This document shows positions 23,506 to 37,700 of a DNA stretch of 64,000 bases, piece after piece. Both the position numbers and the translations under genes were made by a program. Positions within the stretch are counted from its first letter, which is position 1. Each line of letters begins with the position of its first letter. Origin of the DNA: Antennarius striatus (taxonomy: Eukaryota > Chordata > Actinopteri > Lophiiformes > Antennariidae). The notes beneath the pieces were generated by a model, which was given only the letters and a program-made list of their open reading frames with translations, did no database searches and was not told where the DNA came from. The stretch is taken from assembly GCF_040054535.1 (NCBI RefSeq), contig NC_090791.1, positions 19,074,327-19,138,326 on the forward strand, written 5' to 3'.

Positions 23506-26444
23506 AACACAGCTGTAATCAGGAGGATTTATTAAACAGCACAAAATCTCATGTACACAAAAATCATAAATATCCCCCCAAAACAAGTTACACTCTTCTT
23601 TGATGGGATCCAACTCATTGTAATTTCAATGTGATTATGAACCAGATTATATAACAGATTAATAAATCATGTACACATCAACGAATCATCTACAGCATTA
23701 AGACAAACATGTTAGCCAATCTGTAGAGTCAAAACCAAAGTAGTTGTTTCTATCAATCCCAGTTAATGGAGATAGAAAAGAAGCCCTACCAAATCTCGTG
23801 CTATTTACATCCGTCTAAAAACAACTTTAAACTAGAGCTCAGGAACAGAAATGCACCTGGCAAACACAAATTCTTACAAAGTGGGATGTTGGATGCTTAC
23901 GATGTCAGAGAAACTCCCTTGTATTATTAACCAATAAAAACAGAGGCCCTTGAACACAAACAACAAGGTGGTGCAGGTTTGATGCTGCACAATGATGCGT
24001 TTTGTCTGTTGGAGCTCACCCAAGTTTAATCATTAGACACCTCAAACAGAGCGACTATGGTGTCACCCTCTTAGGTTTTCATCATTAAAGAAATAAAACC
24101 AAAATGATTTGAGAGACGATTTCAGCTCTAGTTTTCTGACACCACCAGATCACTTACAATAAGCTCAAACAAATTCTGAGTGGAGCCGTTTACCAAGATG
24201 GTCTAATCTGATACAAAATGTAGGAAACCTAAAAAAGAATGAAGTCTGTAAGGATGTAAACTGTAAACTGTAACACTGCACTGATCTGCATCTTCCACAC
24301 AGCTAACTGGTTAGCTGAAAAATCTATCAAGGTAACAAGTCTTTCTTATTTCTGTTGACTAGACCGAGTTGTTTTTGGAGCGTTCCACATCTTTATCAAT
24401 AATTGTCTCGTTTTCCTGGTACTACACAATTTTAGAGCTGTTTGATGAAACATTAAAACACTTCTTAGATGATGACAGAAGTACCGATTCAATTTTGAGG
24501 CATGATCTTGTCTAGTAGCTCTGATTTTGAGATATTTACACTCTAGTCTTCAGGCAATCCTAGTTTGAGTGAGAGATTTCATACTTTTATTTGTGATCTT
24601 AAGGTCTGAGGAAGCTTTTCTTACATTTAGACATATTGTAGTGCAGTAGCAGCTCCAGACTGACCCTGGAAAGACCATTATAGCTGCTCAGTCCCAAGAC
24701 TTCTGGCATCAGACAAAACTACTCGCAGTGTGTCAGTTCATCATGTTCTCAAGTTAACACCAATGGAACTAGGTGAGATGCTGTATCATTTCCATAGCAA
24801 CAACCTCCTTACTTCTGCCTCATGTTTTGCTTCAGGCTATTTTGTCACCACTTGAATTTGAAGTGATGAAATGATGGAGTAGTTTAGTGTAGTAGACTAC
24901 AAAACTACCGTTTATTCAATTAAAATTTGATAAAGGTGTCCTTCTTTGTATTTGCATTGCAACATTTACAGCTTAACATTTTTATCTCATTGTGAATCTT
25001 TGCTTTGAACTTAGCTGAGTTCAGACCAATGCTCCTGCTTTTCTCACTTCACATCACTACACACAGGAAGTGTGTTCAGACCCACTCATTTATAACAGCA
25101 TCATGATGATTGACGGGAAATCAGATACATCAAAACATTCTTCACAAAATGCATATTTGTGACAACAATGTTTGATAAAAATGTTTTGAATGTTTACTGA
25201 ATTATTGTGACAAATATTTCTTAGTTGAATATTGTACATGGTGATGCTAACCTGTTCATATGGAGTTCTGTGAAATCGTCTCTAAACTCCAGCTGACATT
25301 AAAGTTCCATGCTGACACAATTATTAGCGGACACATATGAGATTACGAGTACAGTTCAACAAAACCCTGGTAGGCCTGTGAAGACCTCTAAGATGTAGTT
25401 CAGCTCACCCCCCAACATGTGGCCACTTGCTACACTCAATTTTACCTGATTTAACCAGTTTGGGACGATATCATTATAAAGAATGAATAAATACCAGCAT
25501 TCATGTTGAAACTTTGGCCCTGATCATAACGTGAACACATCCACATTTCATGGTCGGTGTGTGTGTGTGTGTGTGTGTGTTGAGTCAGACTGAAAAACCA
25601 CATTCCAAATAAAACTGACACAAGTTTCAGTCTTTGAGGCAAATCCAATCACAAATCCAACCATTTCATCAGATATATGACTTTTTTTAAATCATGAATT
25701 TTTGACCTGCAATAACATAGAATTGGCCTTAAAAGCTGAGTTTCAACTGTTTATCTGCCAGAAATTTTACTGATAACCTCCAGTAAAGGCTAGGCTACAA
25801 AAATATTTTTAAAAAGGGAAACAGCAGAAATGAGAACTATTCCAAACACAAAAAAGAAGGGAGACGGTCCTGATAGAAATACCAATTATTATGCATTTTA
25901 ATGTTTGCCGCTCTGTGCTCAACCTGCTCATGAACACTAACTTAAAAGCACACATCCTCTAACAAAAACACACCGTAGCCAAACTGCTCGCAGAAGACTT
26001 GGAAACATAAATAAATATATTATTGAAAAACTCCAGGGCTTAAAATATTAAGGCAATGCAGTGGCGTGTTCTTGTTTGCTGTCTCATGGAATTCTGGACA
26101 TAAAAAAGCTAAATCACCAAATTAAATAAACTCATTTGCACATAGTTTAAACTTGACACCTTGCTTTTCACAGCGGCTTTGCGGTGCACATCCTAGCCTA
26201 GTTTTACTTTTCATGACCCCACAGCAAACAGCAGCAGAGCAATGGTACAACATTCTGTTCTTTATACTGTACAGTCACTGCAATGCTCATTTTATTCCAA
26301 CAAAGGAATCATGACTGGTAACATGTGGACAGGTATCGTGGCAGGCGCTGGGGAATGAAACAAAAGACTAGAAATTCAAAGAAGAAAAACTGATGACATG
26401 AGAGATAAGGTTGACGACTGTGGTCCAGAGGACAAGCCGCACCT
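23506..26444 (-). other. Probable glyr1 3' UTR
   Basis: About 2.9 kb of unique AT-rich sequence follows the glyr1 stop, with no coding exon and few repeats ((TG)n of about 22 bp at 25558-25580). A minus-strand AATAAA (TTTATT at 23528-23533) would end the transcript near 23510. Confidence 0.5.
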
Positions 26445-29400
26445 CTAGTGAATGTAGGCCCTGTAGACTGCAGAAATATCGTTGTCTGACTGGTCCAGCG
26501 CCTTCGCCCTCTTGTAAACCTGCACAAGAACAGCAATACAAACAATGCTGTCACTGTTATTTCAGCACTTAATGATTTTTACTGCATGTGCTTAAAAGGG
26601 AGTTTTAGTGGGGATGACAAGGCTGGCATGAAGGAAAAAAGGAACTAGAATTACAGCCCCACAGCCAAATTCACAAAATTGCAGTATCTATGTCTGTCCA
26701 GGATGTGGACGTAAACACAAAAACTTCACAATTAAAGGAAAACCTCAGTAAACAAAGAGTAGAACAGGACAGTGGACTACAATCAAGAAATAAAAGCAGA
26801 CGGTTGTACCTCATTGGCAGCAGCAGCCATTGGGGTTGGATGATTGGCCATGTCACCCATTGAGATGGCTAGCCTCAGGTCTTTCTGAATATGTTTCAAA
26901 TAGTAATCTGGTTTAAAGTTGCCCTGTAAAATATCTGAAAGATGCAAAGTGAAAGTAACATTCATATTTAATCATTTCTTTAACATTGAATCTGTCTGTT
27001 TCTGTGGACACAACAACCAACAATTAGAGTCACTTTAAGTCAACAAGTAAGCAGAGTGCAATAAGTCGGTAAGTACTGACTCACTTTGGCATTTCTGGTC
27101 CACAAATGTGCTGGCCATCTGGCCCTGACACAAAATATCCAGGAAGGTCTGCTGTGATTGGCCGGTGGCCTGAGCCAGGGTTAGCCCCTCTGCGATGGTG
27201 GCCATGAAGCTGCCCTGCACCATGTTGAGGATCAGCATCATCCTCGCTGCATTCCCTGCTTCACCTGTGACAACACACATTTACCATCAGTTTCTATCTG
27301 ACTTTATCTAAAGGCAAGAAGACCAAAGAGAAGATGGATGTATGTGGTGAAGAAGACATGAGGGCAGTTGGTGTTAGAGGGGAGGAAAAGATTTATTTTT
27401 TATTTGTGCAAAAACACTTTAATCACATTCAAACATTTTGAAGATAATGGATAATTTTGAAGATAATGGATAATTTAGAAGATAACTTTGATCATCTTTT
27501 GATCGACTCAGACAACTGGTAACAGGATACCCTACATACCCAGGAAGAAGGAAGTCTTGCCCATGGCCTGGAAACAGCTGCTGCAGTCTTCATACACTGT
27601 TCTGTCACCGGCTGCCAGGATGACCAGCATTCCATCGTTGGATAACTGCTGGCTTCCTGCCACAGGCGCCTCCAGGAACCGACCCCCCCGTGACGTAATC
27701 ACCTGACATGCAAATATGGAGTAACAATCTGTCTGACCTGAATACTTGAATACAATGCCTTTAATGTCATCAATGTCATCATACACAAGTCTACAGTAAA
27801 AATCAAAGCAACGTCCACAAGTATGGCAGGACCTAAGCAGGTCGCTGCCCAATGTGTCACGCTGCCTCCACTGGATTGTTTTCTTCCCCTAGTCTATAAA
27901 GTGAGTAAATGTGTTTTAATTCAACATGAACTCTTTTATCATTGTGTTAATAAACATGACTTTAATGTTGCTTGTCCATAAAAAGGTTGTATTGCTGCAA
28001 GTGTCGTCTATGATGGTATAACTAAAGCATGACTTTGTGTTGCTGCTGCGTACCTGTGAGAGCTCTGTGATGGTTTCTGGGTCCACAGTAGACATCTCTA
28101 TGTAGCATTTGCCTGGCCTGATTCCCTGCAGCACTCCACTGGGTCCCAACACCAACTGGAGAAAAACAAAGGTAAGACAGTTTCTGTTAGTACCCGCCAG
28201 TGATCCTCACTTAAACTACCTGAAGATGATATTGGTACTCACATCTCTGGCAGCCTTTGGATCTGAGACACAGGAGAAGGTGATGTCACATATGGAGGCC
28301 ACTTCTGCAGGAGTACGGCCTAATCTGGCACCCTCTTGAATAAAGAGGTCACACTAGAACACACAAAACGAGCCAAGTTTAATCAACAGTTTCTGGGCAA
28401 AAATTCCAGACATGCATCACTGCATAGCCCACCACTTAGTATAATATTTAACAGGATTTTTGCTTCTCTCTGCACGTTTCTAATTTTCATCATCTTTCAT
28501 ACACATCATCCTCTGAAATATTTGTTCAGCACTAACTTCATGAGTCTTAAAATCGTAAGCGATCCCAACGCTGATGATCTTTCTGAAGTTTCTTCGTTTT
28601 TTCTGTGCATGTTTGTTTGCTTGTCTTAATTTTGGGCAATATGTAAAAGATCTACATTTTTTATGTCGAGTAGATATGGTTGTGTTACATACAGTCCAAG
28701 AGCACATTCATACTTTATTGTCACACAAAATAATTATTCCCAGTTGAAATGCAATTTAATTTGATGCATCCATCACAATTAGCACTGAGAAAATCAGTAG
28801 AGAAATGAACAAATATGGCAGCAGGAGGAGGTTGTGATCATCTATATTATTCCCATTCATCATGCAGTGGGGATAAAAAGTATTTAGTCAGCCACTGTTT
28901 GTGTAAGTTCTGCTACTCAGGAAGATGAAAGCTGTCCATAATTTTCATCATCAGAACACTTCAACTACAAGAAACTAAACGGGGAAAAAACTAGGAAATT
29001 ACCTTGAAGGATTTTTAAAGAATTTATTTGTAAATTATGGTGGGAAATACCTCCAGTAATCCCTTGTTACTCGCGGTAAATGTGTTCCAGGACCACCCGC
29101 GAAAAACAAGTCTGTGATATAGCGACCAAATATTTATTTTATTATATAGGTATCATTTAAATGTTAAGAACCCTCATACTGATATTAAACCAGCAGCACG
29201 TTTGGGGAAAGAAAAAATTCCACTTCACAAGGCAAAAGTAAACTTGCAGGAGGAACTGTGAGTATCGGAACACAGTGCACACACGGCTGCTATCAGCCAA
29301 TAGCGTGCGCATACGGTACCATGAGACTACAGCTCCTGGGAGACACTTGATCCTCGCCTCTCGCTCTCTTCCTCATCCTCAACGAGATGAAACTTACATC

Positions 29401-31327
29401 TCATCGAGGAAAATATGTTATATGTAATTTTAAAAATCTGCAATGTAGTGAATCCATGTATCTTGAAGCACAGAAGAGGACGGAGAATATCATGTGGTCT
29501 GCTGTTCACATCTAAACTTGTTGCGTTTGGAGGAAGAAGAATGCTGAGCTGCATCAAGAAGACCATCCCCCCACTATGAGGCTGCTTTGGGGCCATTGTT
29601 CTGCAAAGGGGACAGGACGACTGACAGTCTGTGTTGCTTAGCAACAGCCCCAAAACATCGCTGCTCTAGAGGAGATCTGCAGGAGGACTGGGCACACACA
29701 CCAGCATCGAGTGTGTTCAAACCAGGTGAGGACTGACAGCAAATGTTTCATCTCAGTCATTGTCAACAAAGTTACGTTACAAAGTATTACGCTCAACTTT
29801 TGTTGCTGACCACTAATTTCTACAATAACTTACAGATAAATTCTTTAAAAATCCATCCATCCATCTTCCACCGCTTATCCGGAATCGGGTCGCGGGGGCA
29901 GCAGCTTCAACAGGGAGCCCCAAACTTCCCTTTCCCCGGCCACATCCACCAGCTCTGACTGGGGGATCCCAAGGCGTTCCCAGGCCAGTATTGAGATATA
30001 ATCCCTCCACCTGGTCCTGGGTCTGCCCCGAGGTCTCCTCCCAGCTGGACGTGCCAGAAACACCTCCCTAGGGAGGCGTCCCGGAGGCATCCGCACCAGA
30101 TGCCCAAACCACCTCAACTGACTCCTTTCCACGCGAAGGAGCAGCGGCTCTACTCTGAGCCCCTTGCGAACAGCAGTGTTTCTCACCTTATCTCTAAGGG
30201 AGACACCAGCTACTGCTTGAGAAAGCCCATTTCAGCCGCTTGTATCTGCGATCTCGTTCTTTCGGTCATGACCCATCACTCATGACCATAGGTGAGGGTA
30301 GTAACGAAGATTGAACGGTAGATGGAGAGCTTTGCCTCTCGGCTTAGCTCCCTCTTCGTGACAAAAGTGCAGTAAAGCGACTGCAATACCGCTCCTGCTG
30401 CCCCAATTCTCCGTCCAATCTCACGCTCCATTGTTCCCTCACCCGTGAACAGGACCCCAAGATACTTAAACTCCTTCACTTGTGGAAGGACCTCATTCCC
30501 CACTTTAAAAATCCTACAATGTGAATTCCTGGGATTTTTTTTCTTCATTTTTGTCTCTCATTGTTTAAAACGACAGACCTCTCATCTAAGAGAACGACTG
30601 ATGAAATATTGGGGACAGACAAAAAAGACAACATTCCCTTTCATCAGTCACCAACGCTCATGAGCTCTCATCTTCTAGATGTGGTATTGATAATAAATCG
30701 TGTACCTTTTCTGCTGTACGGTTCCACACTGTAACAACATGTCCCATCTTCAACAGGTTGGAAACGATGCCGCTGCCCATCAGGCCCAGACCCAGGAACC
30801 CTATCCTGGAGACAGAGTCCAGAAAACATGCTGGGATGAAATTTAGTCCTCTAATGTTGTGTCATGTAAAACCACAACCCTTTAAAAGCTATAATTAAAT
30901 CAAGAACAGAATCAAGGTAACCGAGGGATCCTCTTCTGGACCCTGAGGGTGTGTACACACCTTTTATCTGTCGGGGTTATGCTGCCATTGATGGCTGTGC
31001 TGTCTGCTGCCTGGATGGATGTTGATCCTGTGTCCTACTCAAGAAGACAAACACTGTCAGGGTGAGGCATTGTCTCTCTTTGGGTTACTGTGAATATGAA
31101 ACTTCAACTTCACAGTTTGAATCAAAATGATTGACAAAAATTAGTTTTAGTTCAAAAAATACTGAAGAGATTCAATATAAAGAATTTTGTAATGATTTTA
31201 AATATATGCTAACTAATAAACAGCACAAACGGGACTCATAGGATTGATTTTCTTCTAGGTAGAAAAACAAGACAACTGCACGAGTCGGATGGTTTCATCT
31301 CAAAATAGTTACATATTAAGTTACATC

Positions 31328-31377
<50 letters not shown>

Positions 31378-33356
31378 CATACATACATAATTAATCCCGG
31401 AGGAAATTGTATATATCCACTGCTCAGGCATTAGTTACATAATGAACACACCGGTGGAGCAATATTTTCAAACTGGAAGAAAGTGTGTCTTAAATATGAA
31501 TGATAGAACATATTCTGTGTTTCACTTCAGTCTTTGAGACATTACTTTATTAATATCATGTATTCCACTACTACTACTACCAGCAGTTGTAGTAACATTT
31601 CAAGTGAAAGATAAAGATGCTAAATCTGAAAATAAATGGAAAAAGATGTTAGGGTGAAAAAAGGAACGGGATCTTTGAGAATGTCTGTGAGAGAATCTCA
31701 GTCTGGAACCGTTTCTCTCTGACTGAATTTCATGACTTGACTCCTTACAGTTGCTTTAATGTTTTTTGATGAACACATGTCTTTGGGATTTTAGAAGAAT
31801 TTACCAATAATCTTACCTCTTCAATGATCTTCAGGCGCTTGCTAATGGGTTCCATTGATGAGGCTGGCTGTAAGAACAAGGGAAAAGTCAACAGGTGACA
31901 CTTAGTCCACAGAAAAATGCCCTTTTTGTTTTTCATTACATGCAATACTGAGCTTATTTTCCATCTGTTCATGCATTTTAGTTAAATTATCTGGGCTGAG
32001 CAAAATGTGTAAACAGTGAGAAAAACTTTTCGGGTGCTCTTGGGGGTTTGAAAGTTCCCATCTGTAAAGCAACGCCAAGCATGCTGATGTGCCGAGGGAT
32101 TCTACTCTAAATATACATTTGATTTTTCTCATTATAAATGATCCGTTAAGAGTTAATCTGAAGCACTTGGACATCTTTTTCATCTAAAGAGATAATACTG
32201 TGATAATATATAAGATATTACTTCTTCTTACCTTCTCTGACTGGCTGAGAAGGAAGTGATGGAAGTGGGGGTCGTCCTTTACAGGCTACAACAGAGGAAA
32301 GTTCAGTAAAAGTCATCTCTTTACATTTGTACTGACTTGGCAGAGCACACAAGTCTGCAATGTTGACACATCAGGTCACCGATCACCGTCCTGATCAGAA
32401 CTATCCTTATTGTTCACTGGAAAAATATTTCTGAACCTATCAATGGGCCCAAAATCTGATTTTTGTCTGCGTCTTAATGGAGTTAATTTCCCAGATAAAG
32501 TTCAAACTCCGTAACTAATGAATATGATCATCTACGGTAGACACAAACCCCAAATGTTGTCCACATTGGCCCACTGTCACACACAGACACACTTTGGGAG
32601 GGAAAACTTTGCAGAATCAGACATGCATCAAGAGAAAAGATTCACATGTTTCCTACCTTGAAGGGAATGCACCTCTTAAATTTACTTTCTACCCTCACAA
32701 CTATATGGCTATTAGCCAAAAAATAAGTGATGAACCATTGCAGATTATCTATGGCACAATGATCCTCTATAACATACAGTTTGTCAAATCACTGGGTCAG
32801 GTGTGGTACAACTCTGGGAGTCCAGTTATTGTCTGTCCTGAGAATGGAAACTGATGTGCTTTGCTCATACAGACCAGTGTTCACACTTCCACATCGGTCT
32901 GTAATCACCAGGAACATGAACGTTTCTAAATCATGTACTATAATTCCCAACATGCATGGAGCAAATCAGGCAGGTCTCGTAACACGACTGTAGACTAGTT
33001 AGGACTGACGAGTTATGCAGGTGATTTGGTACCAAATGTGTCATGTTGGCACCGACATGCTCAGTTTAACTCATCAACCAGGCCAGACTATCTAAATGTG
33101 GACCAGAGAGACGAAGAGATTATCAGGATAATCTGAGACAATGTGGTGCTGGGACGAAACAGTTTGTGTTTAAATGAAGATCTTTTTTCTGTCTGTTCAC
33201 ATTGTGAGGGAATGTTTTCATATTCTCTTAATAACTTTGTGTCAAATTAAACATTAAACACTTGACTAATATTAACTGAATTATCATCTACTGTTTTACA
33301 AGTTTCGAGGCATTTTGTGCAAATTAAGTAAAACTTTGACAGCACACGCACGCACG

Positions 33357-33421
<65 letters not shown>

Positions 33422-34675
33422 GATCCTTTCCTGCAACACCTGATTAACTTTATGCTGAACCACCCACCAGGGGTATGACGCTTCTTGAGTGGATTACATT
33501 TACACGACACAGTTGCGGTTCAGCAGCAGCAGTGTGTAATGTTTAAGTACGTGTTGATCATTGATTTGGATATCATTACATCACATGACAACACCGATTA
33601 TTTACATGGATGCTAATTTCCTCTGCTTGGAGGGTGACGAGGTCCCACATCTCTTGCCAACTCCTACTTTCGTTTTAAAAAGACATGTTGAGGATGGCAT
33701 ATAATTGCTGGTCAACCCATCAGACTCCCGTCCTACCATTTAACAAATGTGATTCAGTACGGTTACTCACTGGGGGGGGGGGCTTTCAAACTGATCATCA
33801 TTACATTTCATGGGCCTTTGCCCCAGTAGTACTGTAATACATCTGAGCATCAGGTGATGCTGCATGAAACGGGAGATAAATAAAATTCACGGCGAGGATA
33901 GCAGTCTATGAAAACTTGGCAACCACTTCCTGTTGACACACTCAGATCAGTGAGAAATGACATAATTTACAATCTTTTATTTGTACTTTCGTGTGTGTCC
34001 AGGCTCGTTTCTTTGGACACACTACCAGCATTGTTATTATGCTAGCAGTATGAATGGATCACATGTTGAAAGGGAAAACAAAGCTTGAATCAAACCGGTG
34101 GCGCTGAGAGGAAGACTTTACCCCTTAGCGGTGATGTCTCTGCCTGGGGTTTCTACCATCACACTAAACACTCATACTGATCGCAGGGAAATTTAGGACG
34201 CCGTCAGAACAGCGTCTACCAGATGCCTAAAATTGACATTGTGCTTTAAACGTTCTCTTAAACGACATGAAACATTCAGCCGTACCCTTGTCGTAGACTG
34301 TATCAGATGATCTCTACACACAACTGCAAAGAAGGCCAAGTCTAAAAACAAGTCTGTATTCACCATACTGGTATGATGAAACACCAGCACTCCTGACTCG
34401 AAAACCCCCCCTCAAAGCTTTCATTTGCAGCCAACAGTGATGAACAAATCATCACCTTGGAGGAGAAAGAAAACTTGTTTAGGTTCATCACTGCCTTCAT
34501 GGGCAACACAAAAACGCTTCCGTATTTCCCTCTGAGCAACAAGTGAGAGTCGATCCTTTGAATTCATGTTCCCGTGACTGAGAACGGCTGAAGTGTTTCG
34601 TTTTTTAAAAATGTTTCTACTGACATACAGATCAACAACTCATGCCTGCAATTTTAATTAAGGATGTGCCATTTC

Positions 34676-34734
<59 letters not shown>

Positions 34735-37700
34735 CACTATGTGGTACTGGCTCTACTTGACTCAGCTTCTCAATCAGGTGCTTGAAGAGGGGTTTTTTCT
34801 GCATCAGCTCAGTAGAGCTGGTGGGTCAGACGAGAAGCAACTATGGTGCGATCTTCAAAGTGAGGAAGATCCTGATCCATATAGAGGACAACCAGCAGCT
34901 AAAATTAACTGGCAGTTTAAAGATGGAGGACATGGGTGCCGGATGCAGGATTTTCTGCGGCTTTCTGACCAATCAGTGGTCTTCAACGTTCTACGTAATT
35001 TTAAATCCCTGGTTGGCATTTTGTGGAACCTCAAAGGAGGAGATATCAAGAAAGAAGGTAAGTTTTTACTTTGGGTAACAATGGAAAACCAAAAATGTTT
35101 AACAGTAGGTTAAGCAGAGCCAGGATCATGTAGTGGAAACAGGGCTACTCACACAAGGTGGTCATACTGGTTTTAAGGGCATCATGTTCAGACTGGTCAT
35201 CAACTCTGTTTGTGAGGTGTAGATTGGCTTTCAACACGTGTGAGATGCTCACAGAAACTCAGTCTCCACGTACAGAGCTGGTGACCATCAGCAGCAGAAG
35301 CCAAATCAACAGTTTGAGGAGCAAACAGTCAACAAAAACAGGTCGGAAGGGAAAGGTCTGCAGCTGTTGGTGAGTAAGGCCAAAGAGTAAGGTCAGGTAG
35401 AAGAACAGCAAAGAAATGCAGGCTCGGGGAGGCAGGGCAGGGGATAGGGGGTGGGGTGGGGTGGGGGGTTCACCTACACTGCTTTCCCATTTGAATCCTG
35501 AGCCAGGTCCAGTTCCCAGTCTCTCAATAGTGGACGGCTCGGGGTCAGAGTCAGTTAAGTCCTTAAGGAGGAGAGAAACATAGTCACCCAAATCAACAGG
35601 TGAACTTCAACAGGTCCACGTTGGCTGCAGCAGGGGATGCATCAGTGTCAGATCGGCTGAGACAGTGGTGAGGACAAAATAAAAACTCAATAGCCCATAG
35701 TGTTCAGATGGGGGGAGATAACAGAGGCAGATCGATACCGAAAACCCTGGATCAATAAAACCAGACCAGCGTGGACAGATTCAATGAAGAGGGAAGATCA
35801 AACCTGATCAACTGAATTGACTTGGAAGAAGGATTTTTTTTGTCATGACCAGACAGACAGAAGGGAAAAGTCTACTAATGTTACCAGAAGACTGGATAGA
35901 TGGAAAATTAACATCAACCAGTTTAAACATAAAAATTCCTGATGAACCAGAAAACCCGATCTAGGTACTAAAGAATTAACATGATGGAAAAGGACGCTTT
36001 TGACTTCAAAACAGTTTGTGTCCTACACCTTCTGTTTTCAGCACTTCTCAGGAAACTTTATCAATAGTAACTGATTACTTTAACAGGTACAAATGATTCA
36101 GTCCTTTAATTTAACACGCGTGCGCTGAATAACAGAGCTTCCTACTGTAGCTGTTTATTGACAGCATGTTCACTGAGACGACACCAAAATAGCCTCCAAC
36201 ACAATCCCCCATCAAGACGTTCTCCCTGTTCTGATGCTCGGATCACATCCAGCCATCTGATTAAGATAGAGAACACTGTAAAACTCACATTAGCTCTGGC
36301 AGCAGGGTGAGCAACTGTTCAAAGGTTACTTTTTGGTCCTGCTATACAATAATTTGTAGGAGGGAATGAAAGTGCTGTAGTAGAATGAAATGTGTGGACA
36401 GCCACATTAAGGACTGTAGTGAATACAGTTTAGAAACGATGGCCCGTAAATGGAATTGTGACTTTCACTATGTTAATGAACGTTGTCTCTTCTGACAAGG
36501 TCTGTAACTCAAACACACGAGTTTGTGGAAGGGGATGATGTCTTACTTTCAATTTACGTGTGAGGTGATTCAAGTTCATTTATTGGGGGGAGGAGAAAAC
36601 AAGGACACACGCCACAGGCTACAACTGGTGTTCAGGACTTCAAAATCAACTCACTTCTTTCTTTTTTACTTTGAGTGACTCTTCACACCACAGTCGGTGT
36701 TTTTCTTCACAATCTTTTTTTAGTTTCTGTGTCATGACCCCATGACATCCCCTGCTGCCTGTTCTGACCACAAACACTGATGACGACCTCTTAGCGCGGA
36801 TTGTCCTGATGCAGAAGTTCGAGTTTAATCTCATTTTATCAACCTGAACTGACATATCTGCTGCAAACAGCTCCTGACAGCAGGAACAACGTGCACACAG
36901 TGAATGAACGAAATAAAATCCTAGTTTAATTAAAGAACCTTTTCCTTCTAAAAGTGAATAAGCTGTGGCAATGAAGACTCTTTAGGTAGTGTTTAACATT
37001 CCTGCAGCCAAAAAGGGGGTGAGGGTGCCGAGGTACTCAGGGCTAAGAGTGGGCAACACATTGTGGCCTTAGCCTTCATTTTTGTACAGGATATTTTAAG
37101 AAAGACTTGCACACAGTTTTGTTGGATGTAACTAAAATCTCACTAAAATCTCCTAATATTGTAAGTTGCTGGAAGTAGTTTAGCCTTTTGCAGAGAAAGA
37201 CAATACCTTTCATGTTCTGGACACAGATTTTTCGATCACAGATCTTAATCTGAGAATAAAGCTCACAAACAAAGCAATGACCTGTCCTTGAATCAATGCA
37301 GCAAGGAAAGAATTACGGAGCAAAGAATGAACTGTCAGAAAAGCAGTGCTCCTTATTGTTACTTTACTTTTCCTGCTTTGCTTTTTGGCATCTTATCTAC
37401 TTTTCAGAACATGTATTGTGTGAACAGATAGTTACTGTAGCCTGACAGGACAATGTTTTGGAGCTGTCAGTGTTCTACTGACCTTCTCAGAGGGATCCCT
37501 CAGAGCACTGAGATCTTCATCATCCTCATCCAGAATCTTTAAGGGCTTGTTTGGTGCTTTCTTTCCTTTTGAGTCTCCTTTGCTATCCACGTTCTGTTAA
37601 AAACAAAGATGATCATTTAGGGTATACTCAGCTATTTGTTTTTATGGAGAATCTCTCTGACTGAGCAGGTTACAGTTCAAATAACTTCCACAATTCTAAA

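Noticed and set aside
36646-36855. Possible extra glyr1 exon on the minus strand (ending SLKVKKKE at a GTGAGT donor)
   Set aside because: The phase fits, but there is no convincing acceptor or similarity to the known linker. Kept only as a question in the findings.
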